The position numbers were made by a program, and so were the translations under genes. A stretch of DNA of 64,000 nucleotides. Origin: Deinococcus gobiensis I-0 (lineage in GTDB: Bacteria > Deinococcota > Deinococci > Deinococcales > Deinococcaceae). The stretch spans positions 2,524,501 through 2,588,500 of the forward strand of contig NC_017790.1 of assembly GCF_000252445.1 (NCBI RefSeq), in the 5' to 3' direction. The notes beneath the pieces are model-generated. The model worked only from the letters and a program-made list of their open reading frames with translations, did not search any database and was not told the DNA's origin. Position 1 is the stretch's first letter. Each line of letters begins with the position of its first letter. Below, piece by piece: positions 54,924-64,000 of the stretch.

Positions 54924-55553
54924 TTAGCCGACTTTCATCTGGTTGTCGCGCAGGACGCGCCGGGCCTCGTAGACCTCGCAGATCTCCCCGAAGTCGCGCA
55001 GTTCCAGCGGCTCGCCCAGAAGCCCGAATTCCAGGCGCGCCGAGGCGGCGCAGCCCGACTGCACGATCTGACACACCAACGTCTGGCCGGGCTGCGCGCC
55101 GCCGCACAGCCGCCGCGCGAAATTGACCGGCAGGCCGTAGGCGCTGAGCTGCCCGCCGATATGCCCGGTGATGACCTCGCCGGACGTGACCGCCCCGCGC
55201 AGCTGCAGCGAGAGCCCCAGCAGCCCGGCCAGACGCAGCCGCGCGACGCGGCCATGGGCGTCGAGTGCCGCGAGCACCGCCGCTTCGGCCTGGTCCTGGG
55301 GCCAGAAGGCCAGGACGGCGTCACCCTGATGTTGCAGCACACAGCCGCCGTGGGCCTCGAAACTCAGGTACAGCAGCTGGACGAACTCGGCCATCAGGGC
55401 CGCGTAGTGATCGACCGGCAACCGCTGCGCCAGCGCCGTACTCCCCACCAGGTCCACCATGACGAAACAGGCCTGCTGGGTCGCCACGGGAGAGCTCGCT
55501 AGAGGAAGGAGAAGGTCGGCCATAAAGATGAGCCCATGATGGCAAAGATTCAC
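54924..55553 (-). CDS. Class III nucleotide cyclase domain protein
   Basis: 209 residues, a single class III adenylate/guanylate cyclase catalytic domain. Metal ligands are in [15 protein letters not shown] and [10 protein letters not shown], and the transition-state Asn and Arg are in LPVNFARRL, so it may be active; many bacterial relatives make cAMP. No membrane or sensor domain. GTG 55553 lies 5 nt after TTTACT; ATG 55523 is an alternative start. It is not coupled to the two-component genes. Confidence 0.8.
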   Translation of the reverse strand: MNLCHHGLIFMADLLLPLASSPVATQQACFVMVDLVGSTALAQRLPVDHYAALMAEFVQLLYLSFEAHGGCVLQHQGDAVLAFWPQDQAEAAVLAALDAHGRVARLRLAGLLGLSLQLRGAVTSGEVITGHIGGQLSAYGLPVNFARRLCGGAQPGQTLVCQIVQSGCAASARLEFGLLGEPLELRDFGEICEVYEARRVLRDNQMKVG

Positions 55554-56416
55554 CGACGAGTAAAGAGCGGCTTCCCCTCAAGTATGAAAGTTCCCTCTAT
55601 ATGTAAGGCGACAGCCTTCCAATGAATAGCGACATCTTCATTATTCGTTCGATCCTGAACGGTTTGATGGGCCTGAACTTCCGAGTGTCGTGCGCGACAG
55701 CGCGGACCACCTTCGGCTCACCGGGGAGGCCGGTCGCGTTGTTCAGCGCAGCCACCTCGATCTCGAAAGTCGCACTGGGCCGGACAGGGCCCGGTAGAGT
55801 CTGGCGACACGGAATCCCGCCGGGTCGCGGACACCTGTCGCCCCTGTCCGGCCTCTCTGCACCGACTGTCGAAGCAGTGAGCCCAGAAAGGAAATGCGCA
55901 GCGCCCCGACCCGGGCGGCACACTGGAGACGGCCTGGGATGCGGTGGGCAGCGAGACGGGCGAGCCGAGCAGGGAATCCGTCACTTTTTGCCGGGTGCCG
56001 CTGCGGAACGCGGGCGACATGAGCGTGCAGGGGTTCCAGGCCCCGGTCGAATTCGCTCGCAACTTCATCCCGGCTGTCCGGTAGGGCGCCAAGGCCCTCC
56101 GCAGTAACGCGCCCGAGCGCTTGTGACCGTGGCTGATCGGCGCGTTGGCCCACCACCTTCCCCGTCCGCCTAAGGCTGAAAAGCATGTCCGTGTGCGCCC
56201 AGAGCGCCACGCCTGAGCTGCCGCAGCCTGGGAACTGGCCGGTAGGTGCGGGAGAACCGGGGAGCAACGACGAGACGGAAAGAGCTTGAGGCCCCGAGCA
56301 GACGGTCCACCCTCCCGAAGAGTCGCCTCCAGGATTTCGGCGGAAGAACGAAGTCCGTCGCCGGGAAAAAATCGAGCACCCGTAGTCCTGTGGGACCCCC
56401 GATACGAACAAAGAAG
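55554..56416. other. Decayed region of about 860 bp without an intact gene
   Basis: Several short frames hold gene-like fragments but none has a proper start, bias and length. One plus-strand stretch (about 55930-56085) reads RESVTFCRVPLRNAGDMSV and then ends EFARNFIPAVR before a stop; a minus-strand stretch near 55640-55740 reads ATFEIEVAALNNATG. G+C is lower and codon bias weaker than around it. I take it for the remains of one or more genes, next to a tRNA pair. Confidence 0.5.
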
Positions 56417-56434
56417 AACCCCGCCGAAGCGGGG
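56411..56434 (-). terminator. Intrinsic terminator after tRNA-Val
   Basis: On the minus strand CCCCGC-TTCG-GCGGGG (56434-56419), with a stable TTCG tetraloop, is followed by a T-rich run (TTCTTCTTT). Confidence 0.8.
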
Positions 56435-56445
56435 CACTTTATATC

Positions 56446-56520
56446 TGGTGGGCGGTATAGGATTTGAACCTACGACCCTTCGCGTGTGAAGCGAATGCTC
56501 TACCACTGAGCTAACCGCCC
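56446..56520 (-). tRNA. tRNA-Val (anticodon CAC)
   Basis: Acceptor GGGCGGT/ACCGCCC, D arm AGCTCAGTGGTAGAGC, anticodon loop TTCACAC (CAC) and T arm GGTTCAAATCC. Discriminator A and CCA are encoded. Transcribed after the neighbouring CAT tRNA. Confidence 0.94.
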
Positions 56521-56536
56521 GAAATTGGAATTGCGC

Positions 56537-56613
<77 letters not shown>

Positions 56614-56731
56614 CACGACTGAGGCTGCGCGTTCGCCGAGTGCTGGGCACAAGGCGAGGGGAAGTGTAGCAATGGACTCCAGGCTTGTCAAACGTCGGGG
56701 ACCGGCGTCCGGCGGCGAGTACAGTCTTGCT

Positions 56732-58096
56732 ATGCATGTCGCGCACATAGCGTCCGAAGTCTTCCCCTTTTCCCGCTCCGGTGGTCTGGGCGACGTGGTG
56801 GGGGCATTGCCGGCCGTGCAGGCGGCCCAGGGCAGCGAGGTCACGGTGGTGTCGCCCTGGTACGCCAGTCTGGGCGGCGAGACCCCCGGGCACCTGTGGG
56901 CCGGCGACCTGCCGGAACTGGGCGGCGCGCTGGGTCTGGGCGACGCCCCCCATGTCTGGGTGGGCGAGGTGCGGCGCGGCGGCGTGCGTTACCTCTTCAT
57001 CGGCCTGTCGCCCTTTTCGCGGCCAGGGCTGTACCACGACGACGACGTGTGGCGCTACTGCGCCTTCGGGCAGGCCGTGCTGCCGGTCCTGCGCCGCCTG
57101 GGGACCGTGCCGGACGTGGTCCACGGCCACGACTGGCAGGCCGGTCTAGTCGTGGCGCACGCGCAGCTCGCGGGCCTTGCCACGGTCTTCAGCGTGCACA
57201 ACCTGCAATACCAGGGCAAGTGGAATTTCGCCGAGGGAAGCCGCTGGACCGGTCTGCCCGACTGGGCGCTGGGGCCGGACGGCCTGGAGAAGGACGGCGA
57301 CGTCAACCTGATGAAAGCGGGGCTGACCTTCGCCGACCGCGTGACCACCGTCAGCCCGACCTACGCCCAGGAGATCACCACGCCGCAGTACGGCGAGGGC
57401 CTGGAGGACCTGCTGGGAGGCCTCGCGCGCCAGGGCCGCCTGAGCGGCATCCTGAACGGGCTGGACCAGGAGCGCTGGGACCCGCGTACCGACCCCGACA
57501 TCACGCCCTACGGGGACCTCGCGGGCAAGGCGGCGGCGACGGCGGCCCTGCGCGCCGAGTTCGGGCTGGACAGCGCGCCGGTCCTGGCGACGGTCAGCCG
57601 GCTGGCGGGCCAGAAGGGCATGGACCTGCTGATCGAGGCGCTGCCCGCCCTGACCCCCGACTGGAACGTGGTCGTGCTGGGCGGCGGCGACCCGCTGCTG
57701 GAGGCCGCACTGACCGGCTGGGCGCAGCACCCGCGCGTGGCCTTCGCGCAGGGCATGAACGAGGCGCTGGCCCACCGCATCTATGCCGGGGCCGACGCCT
57801 TCGCCATGCCCAGCCGCTTTGAGCCGTGCGGCCTGTCGCAGATGATCGCCATGCGCTACGGCACCCTGCCGGTCGTGCGCGAGACGGGCGGACTGGTGGA
57901 CACCGTGCCGCACGACGTGGGCTTCCGCTTTGCCGAGGCCGAGCCGCAGGCGCTGGCCGCCGCGTGTACCGAAACCCTGGCCGCGTACCGGCAGCCCGGC
58001 GACTGGGCGGGGCGGGTAGAGCGCGCCATGCGCCTCGACTTCAGCTGGGACGGTCCGGCGCGGCACTATCTGGCGCTGTACCGCTCGCTGCGCTGA
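56732..58096 (+). CDS. glgA: Glycogen synthase (ADP-glucose type)
   Basis: 454 residues, GT5 family, transferring glucose from ADP-glucose to glycogen. The N-terminal loop reads PFSRSGGLGDVVGALPA, where the usual Lys-Thr-Gly-Gly is Arg-Ser-Gly-Gly. FSVHNLQYQGKW, VTTVSPTYAQEITTPQYGEG and the C-terminal PSRFEPCGLSQMIAMRYGTLPVV split around a catalytic Glu are typical. TACAGT (56720-56725) ends 6 nt before ATG 56732. Its last 56 bp overlap the 3' end of the convergent hydrolase gene. Confidence 0.93.
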   Translation: MHVAHIASEVFPFSRSGGLGDVVGALPAVQAAQGSEVTVVSPWYASLGGETPGHLWAGDLPELGGALGLGDAPHVWVGEVRRGGVRYLFIGLSPFSRPGLYHDDDVWRYCAFGQAVLPVLRRLGTVPDVVHGHDWQAGLVVAHAQLAGLATVFSVHNLQYQGKWNFAEGSRWTGLPDWALGPDGLEKDGDVNLMKAGLTFADRVTTVSPTYAQEITTPQYGEGLEDLLGGLARQGRLSGILNGLDQERWDPRTDPDITPYGDLAGKAAATAALRAEFGLDSAPVLATVSRLAGQKGMDLLIEALPALTPDWNVVVLGGGDPLLEAALTGWAQHPRVAFAQGMNEALAHRIYAGADAFAMPSRFEPCGLSQMIAMRYGTLPVVRETGGLVDTVPHDVGFRFAEAEPQALAAACTETLAAYRQPGDWAGRVERAMRLDFSWDGPARHYLALYRSLR

Positions 58097-58802
58097 AGGT
58101 CTCCTCCAGAAAAGGCAGCAGCGCCGCCGTAAAGGCCTCGGGGGCGTCGAGATTCGAGAGGTGGGCGGCGCCGGGCAACACCTCGCAGCGCCCACCCGCC
58201 AGGTCGGCCATCTCCTGGGCGCGTTCCGGCGGCGTGAGGGTGTCCTGTGCCCCCACCAGCGTGAGCACCGGCAGCCGCAAGCCGCGCAGGGTGTCCCGGT
58301 GCTCCTGCCGCGCGGCCATCGCCCGCAGCGCCCCCGCCACCCCGGCAGGCGTCGCCATCTCGACCATCGGGCGGATGCGCTCGAAGGTGGGGGGCCAGTG
58401 TTCCTCACGCGCCGCGTCCACCAGGAAATCGGTGCCCTCGGCCAGCGCGCGCCGCGCCTGCTCGTGGCGGGCCTGGACCTTCTCGGGCGGGTCGGTGCGG
58501 GCGGTCGTGTCGGCCAGCACGGCGGCGAGAAAACGCTCCGGGGCCTGGGCCAGCAGCTCCAGCCCCAGGTAGCCGCCCATGCTCAGGCCGACCAGGGCCA
58601 GCGGCTCCGGGGGCAGCGCGGCCAGGAGGTCGGCCGCCGCGCCGGGCAGGGACACCAGCGCGCCGGGCTGGCCGCCGAAGCCCGGGAGGTCGGGGGCCAG
58701 GACCGTCCAGCCGGCGGCTTCGAGCGCGCGGCGCTGCTCGCCCCACATCGCGGCCGAGAGCGGGTAGGCGTGCAGCAGCAGGACGGTCCGGGCAGGGGGC
58801 AT
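58041..58802 (-). CDS. Alpha/beta-fold hydrolase
   Basis: 253 residues. HAYPLSAAMWGEQ at the start, nucleophile elbow GLSMGG, Asp in VGAQDTLTPPER and His in PGAAHLSNLDAPEAF complete a catalytic triad. The length suits an esterase or pimeloyl-ACP carboxylesterase-like enzyme; substrate unknown. TACCCT lies 5 nt before ATG 58802. The gene converges on glgA and the two coding regions share 56 bp at their 3' ends. Confidence 0.85.
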   Translation of the reverse strand: MPPARTVLLLHAYPLSAAMWGEQRRALEAAGWTVLAPDLPGFGGQPGALVSLPGAAADLLAALPPEPLALVGLSMGGYLGLELLAQAPERFLAAVLADTTARTDPPEKVQARHEQARRALAEGTDFLVDAAREEHWPPTFERIRPMVEMATPAGVAGALRAMAARQEHRDTLRGLRLPVLTLVGAQDTLTPPERAQEMADLAGGRCEVLPGAAHLSNLDAPEAFTAALLPFLEETFSAASGTAPDSAAPDRPS

Positions 58803-58878
58803 GGCCCAGGGTAGGGTGGCGCGGCGGGAACCGGCCTTCAGGCGACCTTGAGGGGGCCGGCGGGATAGCCTCCGGGGG

Positions 58879-59733
58879 ATGATGTTTGACGTAACCGTCC
58901 GGCCCGCCGCCCCGGCCGACCTGCCCCCCCTGCTCGCCGCGCTGTACGGCGCGCCCGAAGAGGACGTCGCCTGGATGGCCGACACCCTGAGCGCCGCCTG
59001 GACCGCCCACGCCCCCGGCGGCGAGGTGCTGGGGGCCGTGGGCCTGCGTCCCAGTCCGGCCAACGGGGCCGAGCTGCTGGGCGGCGCGCTGGCCCACCCC
59101 CAGGGCCGCGACCACGAAGACGCCGTGGGGGTAGCCCTGGCCCGCACCGCCCACCTGGAGGGCGGCCGGGTCTACGCCTTCGCGGACGGCCACCTCTTCT
59201 CGGCGGCGGCGCTGCGGGCGGCGGGCTACCGCGAGGCCGCCGCCTACCGCCTGCTCGCCGGGCCGACCCCCCAGGCCGCGCCCCAGGTGCCGCCGGGCTT
59301 CACGCTGCGGCCCCTGACCGACGTGCCCGACCTCGCTGCCCGCCTGGACGCCCTGGCGACCTACGAGGACCGTCTGGGTCATCACGCCGTGAGTCCGGCG
59401 GCGGCCGGGGACGGCGCGGGCGGTTACGACCCGGCCCTGAGCCTGATCGCGCTCGACGCCTCGGGGAGGGCCGCCGGCATCTGCCGCGCCGCGCCGGAGG
59501 AGGGCTACGCGCGCATCGACGCGCCGGGGGTGCGCCCGGACCTGAGACACGGTGGGCCGGCGGGCGGCGACCTGCGCGCCGCGCTGCTGCTGGGCGTGTG
59601 CGCGCTGGCCCGCGCGCGCGGCTTCGGGGACGTGAGCGTCGAGGGCTGGGGCGACACGCCGGCCGAACTCGCCGCCGACCTCGCGCTGGGGCTGGAGGTG
59701 GAGATCGAGAACCCGATCTATGTGGCCCCCTGA
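58879..59733 (+). CDS. Tandem GNAT acetyltransferase-like protein
   Basis: 284 residues in two similar halves: residues 1-130 begin VRPAAPADLPPLLAALYG, and 135-284 begin FTLRPLTDVPDLAARLDA, both GNAT-type openings. The acetyl-CoA loop is weakly conserved in both halves, so catalytic function is not certain. TAGCCT (58866-58871) ends 7 nt before ATG 58879 (a second ATG follows directly). Divergent from the hydrolase. Confidence 0.7.
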   Translation: MMFDVTVRPAAPADLPPLLAALYGAPEEDVAWMADTLSAAWTAHAPGGEVLGAVGLRPSPANGAELLGGALAHPQGRDHEDAVGVALARTAHLEGGRVYAFADGHLFSAAALRAAGYREAAAYRLLAGPTPQAAPQVPPGFTLRPLTDVPDLAARLDALATYEDRLGHHAVSPAAAGDGAGGYDPALSLIALDASGRAAGICRAAPEEGYARIDAPGVRPDLRHGGPAGGDLRAALLLGVCALARARGFGDVSVEGWGDTPAELAADLALGLEVEIENPIYVAP

Positions 59734-59769
59734 AGCTTCCCGGCAGCGGGGGCTGATAAGCTGGCGCGC

Positions 59770-60519
<750 letters not shown>

Positions 60520-60577
60520 GCCGGAGACACCGCCCGGGGACACGGAAGAAACGCGGTCCTTTGCCTATGCTGCGGGC

Positions 60578-62344
60578 ATGACCGACCGGCCCGCCCCTGC
60601 CCCGCCGCCTGTGCCCCTGCCCGCCCCGCCCGCCACGCAGGCGCTGCCCGCTCCGGCGCAGCTGTCGGACCGGGTGCGGCTGGTGCGCAACACGCTGCCT
60701 CCCCTGATCCTGCTCGTGGTGGTGGTGGTCGAGCTGCTCATCGCGCAGCTGCGCAGCCCGGGCGCGGAGCTCTGGGCCCACCTGCTGTTCTACGGCCTGG
60801 TGGGGCCGGCCGTGACCTTTTTCAGTGTCGAGTGGATCGCCGAGGGCACCCGCGCGCGCGAGCGGGCCGAGCGTGAGCTGCGCGCCCTGTACGGCGAACT
60901 GAGCGCCTCGCACGGGCGGCTGCGGGCCGTGCAGGAACTCATGCGCGACCTCGCCGAGGCCCCCGACCAGGGCGCGGTGCTGGAGGTCGCGGCGCGCGGC
61001 GCGGTGCGCGTGACCGGCGCCACGCACGCCACGCTGACGGTGCCCGGCGGCCTGAGCGGCACGGCGCGCGGCGACACCCTGCTGGCCTCGCCCAGCGCCG
61101 ATCTGCACCCCCTGAAGGTGCCGATTCCGGGGGGGGGCGCGCTCGCCCTGCACTTTGAGGCCCCCCCCGGCCCCGACACCGAGACGCTGGCGCAGGCGCT
61201 GGCCGCCGAGGTCGCCAACGGGGTCGAGGCCGCCCGGCAGCGCACCCTGGACCTGATGACCCTGCACTCGGTGGACCAGAGCATCCGCGCCGAGCGCAAC
61301 ATGCGCCGGCTGCTCTCGCGCATCACGCGCAACATGGCCGCGCGCCTGAACGTGACGGCGCGCGCGGCGTACCTCACCGACCAGGACGGCGTGCTGCGGC
61401 TGGAATACGCCGAGGACGAGCGCGGCGAGGCGGTCGGCGGCAGCCCGGCCCCCGCCTTCGCGCTGCGGGTCGCGGAGGCAGGCAAGCCCCTGATCGCGCA
61501 GGAGGCCGAGGCGGTGGACGTCTTTCCGGGGGCCCGCAGCGCGCTGGGGCTGCCGATGCTCAACGAGGACGGCCTGCTGGGCGTGCTGGTGCTGGGCGAC
61601 AGCCGCGAGGGGGCCTTCACCGAGACGCGGGTGCCCCTGCTGGCCCTGATGGCCGGGCAGGCCACGCTGGCGGTGCGCAACGCCCGCGCCTACCTGTATT
61701 CCGAAGAACTGGCGATCAGCGACGAGCGCGCCCGCATCGCCCGCGAGATCCACGACGGGGTGGCGCAGTCGCTGGCCTTCGCGGCCCTGAAGCTCGACGT
61801 GGTGTCGCGCCAGCTGCGCAGCGACCCCGACCGCGCCGAGGCCGAGGTGCGCGCGGCCGGATCGCTGCTGCGCGAGCAGATCCGCGAGGTGCGCCGGTCC
61901 ATCTTCGCGCTGCGGCCCATCGACCTCGAACGGTACGGTCTGCTGGAAACGGTGCGGCGCTACGTGCTGGACTTCGGCGAGCAGAACAACCTGCGGACCA
62001 CGCTGGATTTCGGCGGCCTGGAAGACAGCGGCGAGCTGCACCTCGCGCCCGGCGACGAGGCGATGGTCTTCCGGCTGGTGCAGGAGAGCCTGAACAACGT
62101 CGCCAAGCACGCCCGCGCCCGCGAGGTCAGCGTGAGCCTGCTGGGCGGCCCCCGCGTGCGGCTGCGCGTACAGGACGACGGCGTGGGCTTCGATCCGGAC
62201 AGCATCACCGGCCGCGTCAGCAGCGCGGGCGGCCTGGGCCTGATCCAGATGCGCGAGCGGATCGAGGCGCGCGGCGGGCGCTATCAGGTCCACTCGGCCC
62301 CAGGCGGAGGCACGCTCGTCGAGGCCGAGGTGCCGCAGACCTGA
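60578..62344 (+). CDS. NarL-type sensor histidine kinase with GAF domain
   Basis: 588 residues. Two transmembrane segments (about 43-60 and 67-85), a coiled linker, GAF-like region (about 105-370), then the HisKA_3 phospho-His in IAREIHDGVAQSLAFAALKL and a HATPase with VFRLVQESLNNVAKHARA and LRVQDDGVGFD...GGLGLIQMRER. Intact NarX/LiaS-type kinase. TATGCT (60566-60571) ends 6 nt before ATG 60578. No response-regulator gene is beside it in the window. Confidence 0.93.
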   Translation: MTDRPAPAPPPVPLPAPPATQALPAPAQLSDRVRLVRNTLPPLILLVVVVVELLIAQLRSPGAELWAHLLFYGLVGPAVTFFSVEWIAEGTRARERAERELRALYGELSASHGRLRAVQELMRDLAEAPDQGAVLEVAARGAVRVTGATHATLTVPGGLSGTARGDTLLASPSADLHPLKVPIPGGGALALHFEAPPGPDTETLAQALAAEVANGVEAARQRTLDLMTLHSVDQSIRAERNMRRLLSRITRNMAARLNVTARAAYLTDQDGVLRLEYAEDERGEAVGGSPAPAFALRVAEAGKPLIAQEAEAVDVFPGARSALGLPMLNEDGLLGVLVLGDSREGAFTETRVPLLALMAGQATLAVRNARAYLYSEELAISDERARIAREIHDGVAQSLAFAALKLDVVSRQLRSDPDRAEAEVRAAGSLLREQIREVRRSIFALRPIDLERYGLLETVRRYVLDFGEQNNLRTTLDFGGLEDSGELHLAPGDEAMVFRLVQESLNNVAKHARAREVSVSLLGGPRVRLRVQDDGVGFDPDSITGRVSSAGGLGLIQMRERIEARGGRYQVHSAPGGGTLVEAEVPQT

Positions 62345-62431
62345 AGTCGGGGCAGGCAGCGCGCCCCGGGGGGGCGTGGTTCGCCCGGACCATAAATAGT
62401 GCGGAGCCCCCCGCAGCGGCCCCCCTGACGT

Positions 62432-62899
62432 TCAGCCCGTCAGCACGAAGCCGTGCAGCGGCGGCAGCGTGCGGAAGCGTACCCAGTCGCCGGGCCGCGC
62501 AGCGGGCAGCGCCGAGTAGGCCGACAGTACCAGCGGCAGCCGGGCGCGCACCACCCAGCTGCGCCCCAGCACCTGCTCGATCTGCCCGCAGCCCTCGGCC
62601 GCCGAGATTCCCACCAGGGTCAGGGTCTCGCCCTGCGGCGCGTCCTGACCCAGCACCTCGGTCGCGGGCAGGTCCAGCAGGCCGTTCACGACGACCCGCG
62701 CCGGGCCGGGAGGCGCGGCGTAGGGGCCGCAGCGGTCGAACAGATACAGGACCCGGCCCCCCGCCGCGAACTCCAGCAGGGGGCTGCCCTCGGGCTGGGG
62801 GTACAGCAGGCCACTCGCGGCGTATTCGCCGTAGCGGGCCATGAATTCGGCCTCGGAGTTTTCCAGGGCGCGCGGTTCGGCGGAGCGTTCCTGGGTCAA
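62432..62899 (-). CDS. 155-residue protein, unknown
   Basis: An internal ATG exists, but the open frame starts at TTG 62899, overlapping the stop of an 11-codon ORF (TTGA). The sequence has [20 protein letters not shown], then [20 protein letters not shown] and [18 protein letters not shown]: a mixed alpha/beta protein with no motif I know. No signal or membrane segment. The translation-coupled start supports it as real. Confidence 0.6.
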   Translation of the reverse strand: MTQERSAEPRALENSEAEFMARYGEYAASGLLYPQPEGSPLLEFAAGGRVLYLFDRCGPYAAPPGPARVVVNGLLDLPATEVLGQDAPQGETLTLVGISAAEGCGQIEQVLGRSWVVRARLPLVLSAYSALPAARPGDWVRFRTLPPLHGFVLTG

Positions 62900-62931
62900 G
62901 CGGGACTCCGGAGGCGGCGGGCGCGGGACAT
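62896..62931 (-). CDS. Short 11-codon upstream ORF
   Basis: ATG 62931 to TGA 62896 encodes [17 protein letters not shown] (62944-62939) ends 7 nt before the ATG, so it would be the leaderless first ORF of the transcript; its stop overlaps the TTG of the next gene. It may serve to bring ribosomes to that weak start. Four Arg in eleven codons is notable. Confidence 0.4.
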   Translation of the reverse strand: MSRARRLRSPA

Positions 62932-62941
62932 GGCCCGGATT

Positions 62942-63274
62942 CTAGGGCATCCGGCCGCCGTCTCCCCCCCTGCCCGGCTGGTCCCGGTCCTCCGGAGCGG
63001 CGGCCTCCAGCCACCCCAGGTCGGGGCGCGCGCCCCCCAGACGGTCCAGGCAGGCGTCGGCGCGCTCCAGGGCGAAGGTGCCCTCGACCTCCCGCAGGAT
63101 ATGGATGAGGACCAGCCCGCACAGGCGCTCGAGCTGCGCCCAGGCCAGCGATTCCGGCGGCCGGGCGTCGCGGGCGCGCGACAGCAGGGTGAGGGCCAGC
63201 CGCTCGTCGCCCTCTACAAAGGCGAGGGCGGCCTGGGGGGGAACCAGGGCCGCCCATGCCGCAGGACCGTCCAT
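62942..63274 (-). CDS. 110-residue protein, unknown
   Basis: ATG 63274 overlaps the stop of the prenyltransferase gene by one base (TGATG). The product is helical ([40 protein letters not shown]) with a Gly/Arg-rich end. No family recognised. Likely cotranscribed with the prenyltransferase. Confidence 0.55.
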   Translation of the reverse strand: MDGPAAWAALVPPQAALAFVEGDERLALTLLSRARDARPPESLAWAQLERLCGLVLIHILREVEGTFALERADACLDRLGGARPDLGWLEAAAPEDRDQPGRGGDGGRMP

Positions 63275-64000
63275 CAGGTCAGGGTGCGCCACGCCACGTC
63301 GGCGACCACACCGGCCAGCATCGTCAGGGCCAGCCACATGTTGGCGTCGAAGAAGGCCACGTTGGCGCGCGTCAGGTCGTCCGGGTTCACGATGCGGTGC
63401 TCGTAGAACAGGATGCCGCCCATCGCCAGCGCGGCGAGGTAGTACCAGAAGCTCGCCCCGCTGAGCACGCCGACCAGCAGCAGCAGGGCGAAGGTCAGGG
63501 CGTGGCTCACGGCGGCGATCTTCAGGGCGCGGGGGATGCCGAAGCGCGCCGGGATGCTCTTGACGCCGTTGGCGAGGTCGAAGCGGTAGTCCATCGTCGC
63601 GTAGATCACGTCCAGCCCGACCATCCAGAAGATGACGACCGCCCACAGCGCCCAGGCCGGCGGGTCGAAGTGCCCGGTCACGGCGATCCAGCCGCCCGCC
63701 GCCGCCGCCCCGTCGGTGATGCCCAGCCACACGTGGCACAGCCAGGTGTAGCGCTTGGTGTACGGGTAGCCGATCAGAAAGACCAGGGCGAGTGGCAGCA
63801 GCACCAGACACAGCGGGTTGAGCTGCGCCGCCGCGAAGGCCAGCACGACCACGCTGAGGCCCACCAGGGTCCAGGCCTGCGCGGGCGAGACCTTGCCGCT
63901 GGGCACCTCGCGGCCGGCGGTACGCGGGTTGCGCGCGTCGATGAAGCGGTCGATGACCCGGTTGGCACCCATCGCCGCCGTGCGGGCCGCCGCCATCGCC
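63274..64000 (-). CDS. UbiA-type prenyltransferase (MqnP/4-hydroxybenzoate octaprenyltransferase-like), 5' part missing
   Basis: The last 242 residues are visible; the start lies beyond the window. [19 protein letters not shown] is the first Asp-rich motif (NxxxDxxxD) and [20 protein letters not shown] the second, with seven or so hydrophobic segments. Members attach a polyprenyl chain to an aromatic acid in the membrane. Because this genome uses the futalosine route (mqnE in the window), a role as MqnP in menaquinone synthesis is more likely than ubiquinone synthesis. Confidence 0.88.
   Translation of the reverse strand, partial: AMAAARTAAMGANRVIDRFIDARNPRTAGREVPSGKVSPAQAWTLVGLSVVVLAFAAAQLNPLCLVLLPLALVFLIGYPYTKRYTWLCHVWLGITDGAAAAGGWIAVTGHFDPPAWALWAVVIFWMVGLDVIYATMDYRFDLANGVKSIPARFGIPRALKIAAVSHALTFALLLLVGVLSGASFWYYLAALAMGGILFYEHRIVNPDDLTRANVAFFDANMWLALTMLAGVVADVAWRTLT

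Overview
The window is a stretch of bacterial chromosome with very high G+C and dense, mostly short-spaced genes. It looks like Deinococcus: futalosine-route menaquinone genes, an HspR repressor with a HAIR operator, ThyX, many OmpR-type and BTAD-type regulators, and many genes whose -10 hexamer (TANNNT) lies only 5-8 nt before the start codon, the leaderless arrangement known in this genus. I see no insertion sequence, prophage or CRISPR array.

Layout. 1-6.6 kb: an NTF2-like protein, mqnE and a family-5 peptide-type ABC importer (permeases and binding protein), divergent from ddl. 6.6-12.9 kb: a ComEC-like hydrolase with its DUF3006 partner, ygfZ, then a tetrapyrrole block (CobA-HemD fusion, precorrin-2 dehydrogenase, hemA). 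12.9-21.2 kb: a frameshifted acetyltransferase, a Nudix-like scrap, a P1 peptidase, an OmpR regulator, DoxX, ftsH, a DUF4384 lipoprotein, a MazG-like and a DinB-like gene. 19.8-26.5 kb: an amino-acid importer with its XRE-cupin regulator, an aminotransferase and two flavoenzymes for 2-hydroxy acids. 26.6-31.2 kb: mutS, a 44-residue small gene with its own terminator, and cysS preceded by a cysteine-codon leader peptide and an attenuator. 31.2-36 kb: HD-GYP protein, two tiny ORFs, a divergent TPR-BTAD regulator, a phosphoesterase and a tandemly duplicated HspR. 36-48 kb: ilvA behind an attenuator-like terminator, a prolyl-oligopeptidase-type protease, thyX, an EVE protein, an HtrA-like protease, galM, rlmB and a degenerate GGDEF-EAL protein. 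48-56.6 kb: five tRNAs, a nitrilase-like protein lacking the catalytic Cys, coaBC, argR, a two-component pair and a class III cyclase. 56.7-64 kb: glgA, a hydrolase, a tandem acetyltransferase, trmJ, a NarL-type histidine kinase, two uncharacterised proteins and the 3' part of a UbiA/MqnP-type prenyltransferase.

The most noteworthy items are (i) the cysS leader: extended -10, leaderless 10-codon ORF with two adjacent Cys codons, then a strong T8 terminator; (ii) the 31.2-34.1 kb locus in which a TPR-BTAD regulator faces a 46-codon predicted secreted peptide, a 60-codon ORF and an HD-GYP phosphodiesterase; (iii) HspR fused to a second near-identical copy of itself under a HAIR element; and (iv) several self-contained small genes. 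Shared regulation is suggested by tight start/stop overlaps (ATGA, GTGA, TGATG) at many junctions and by palindromes next to promoters.
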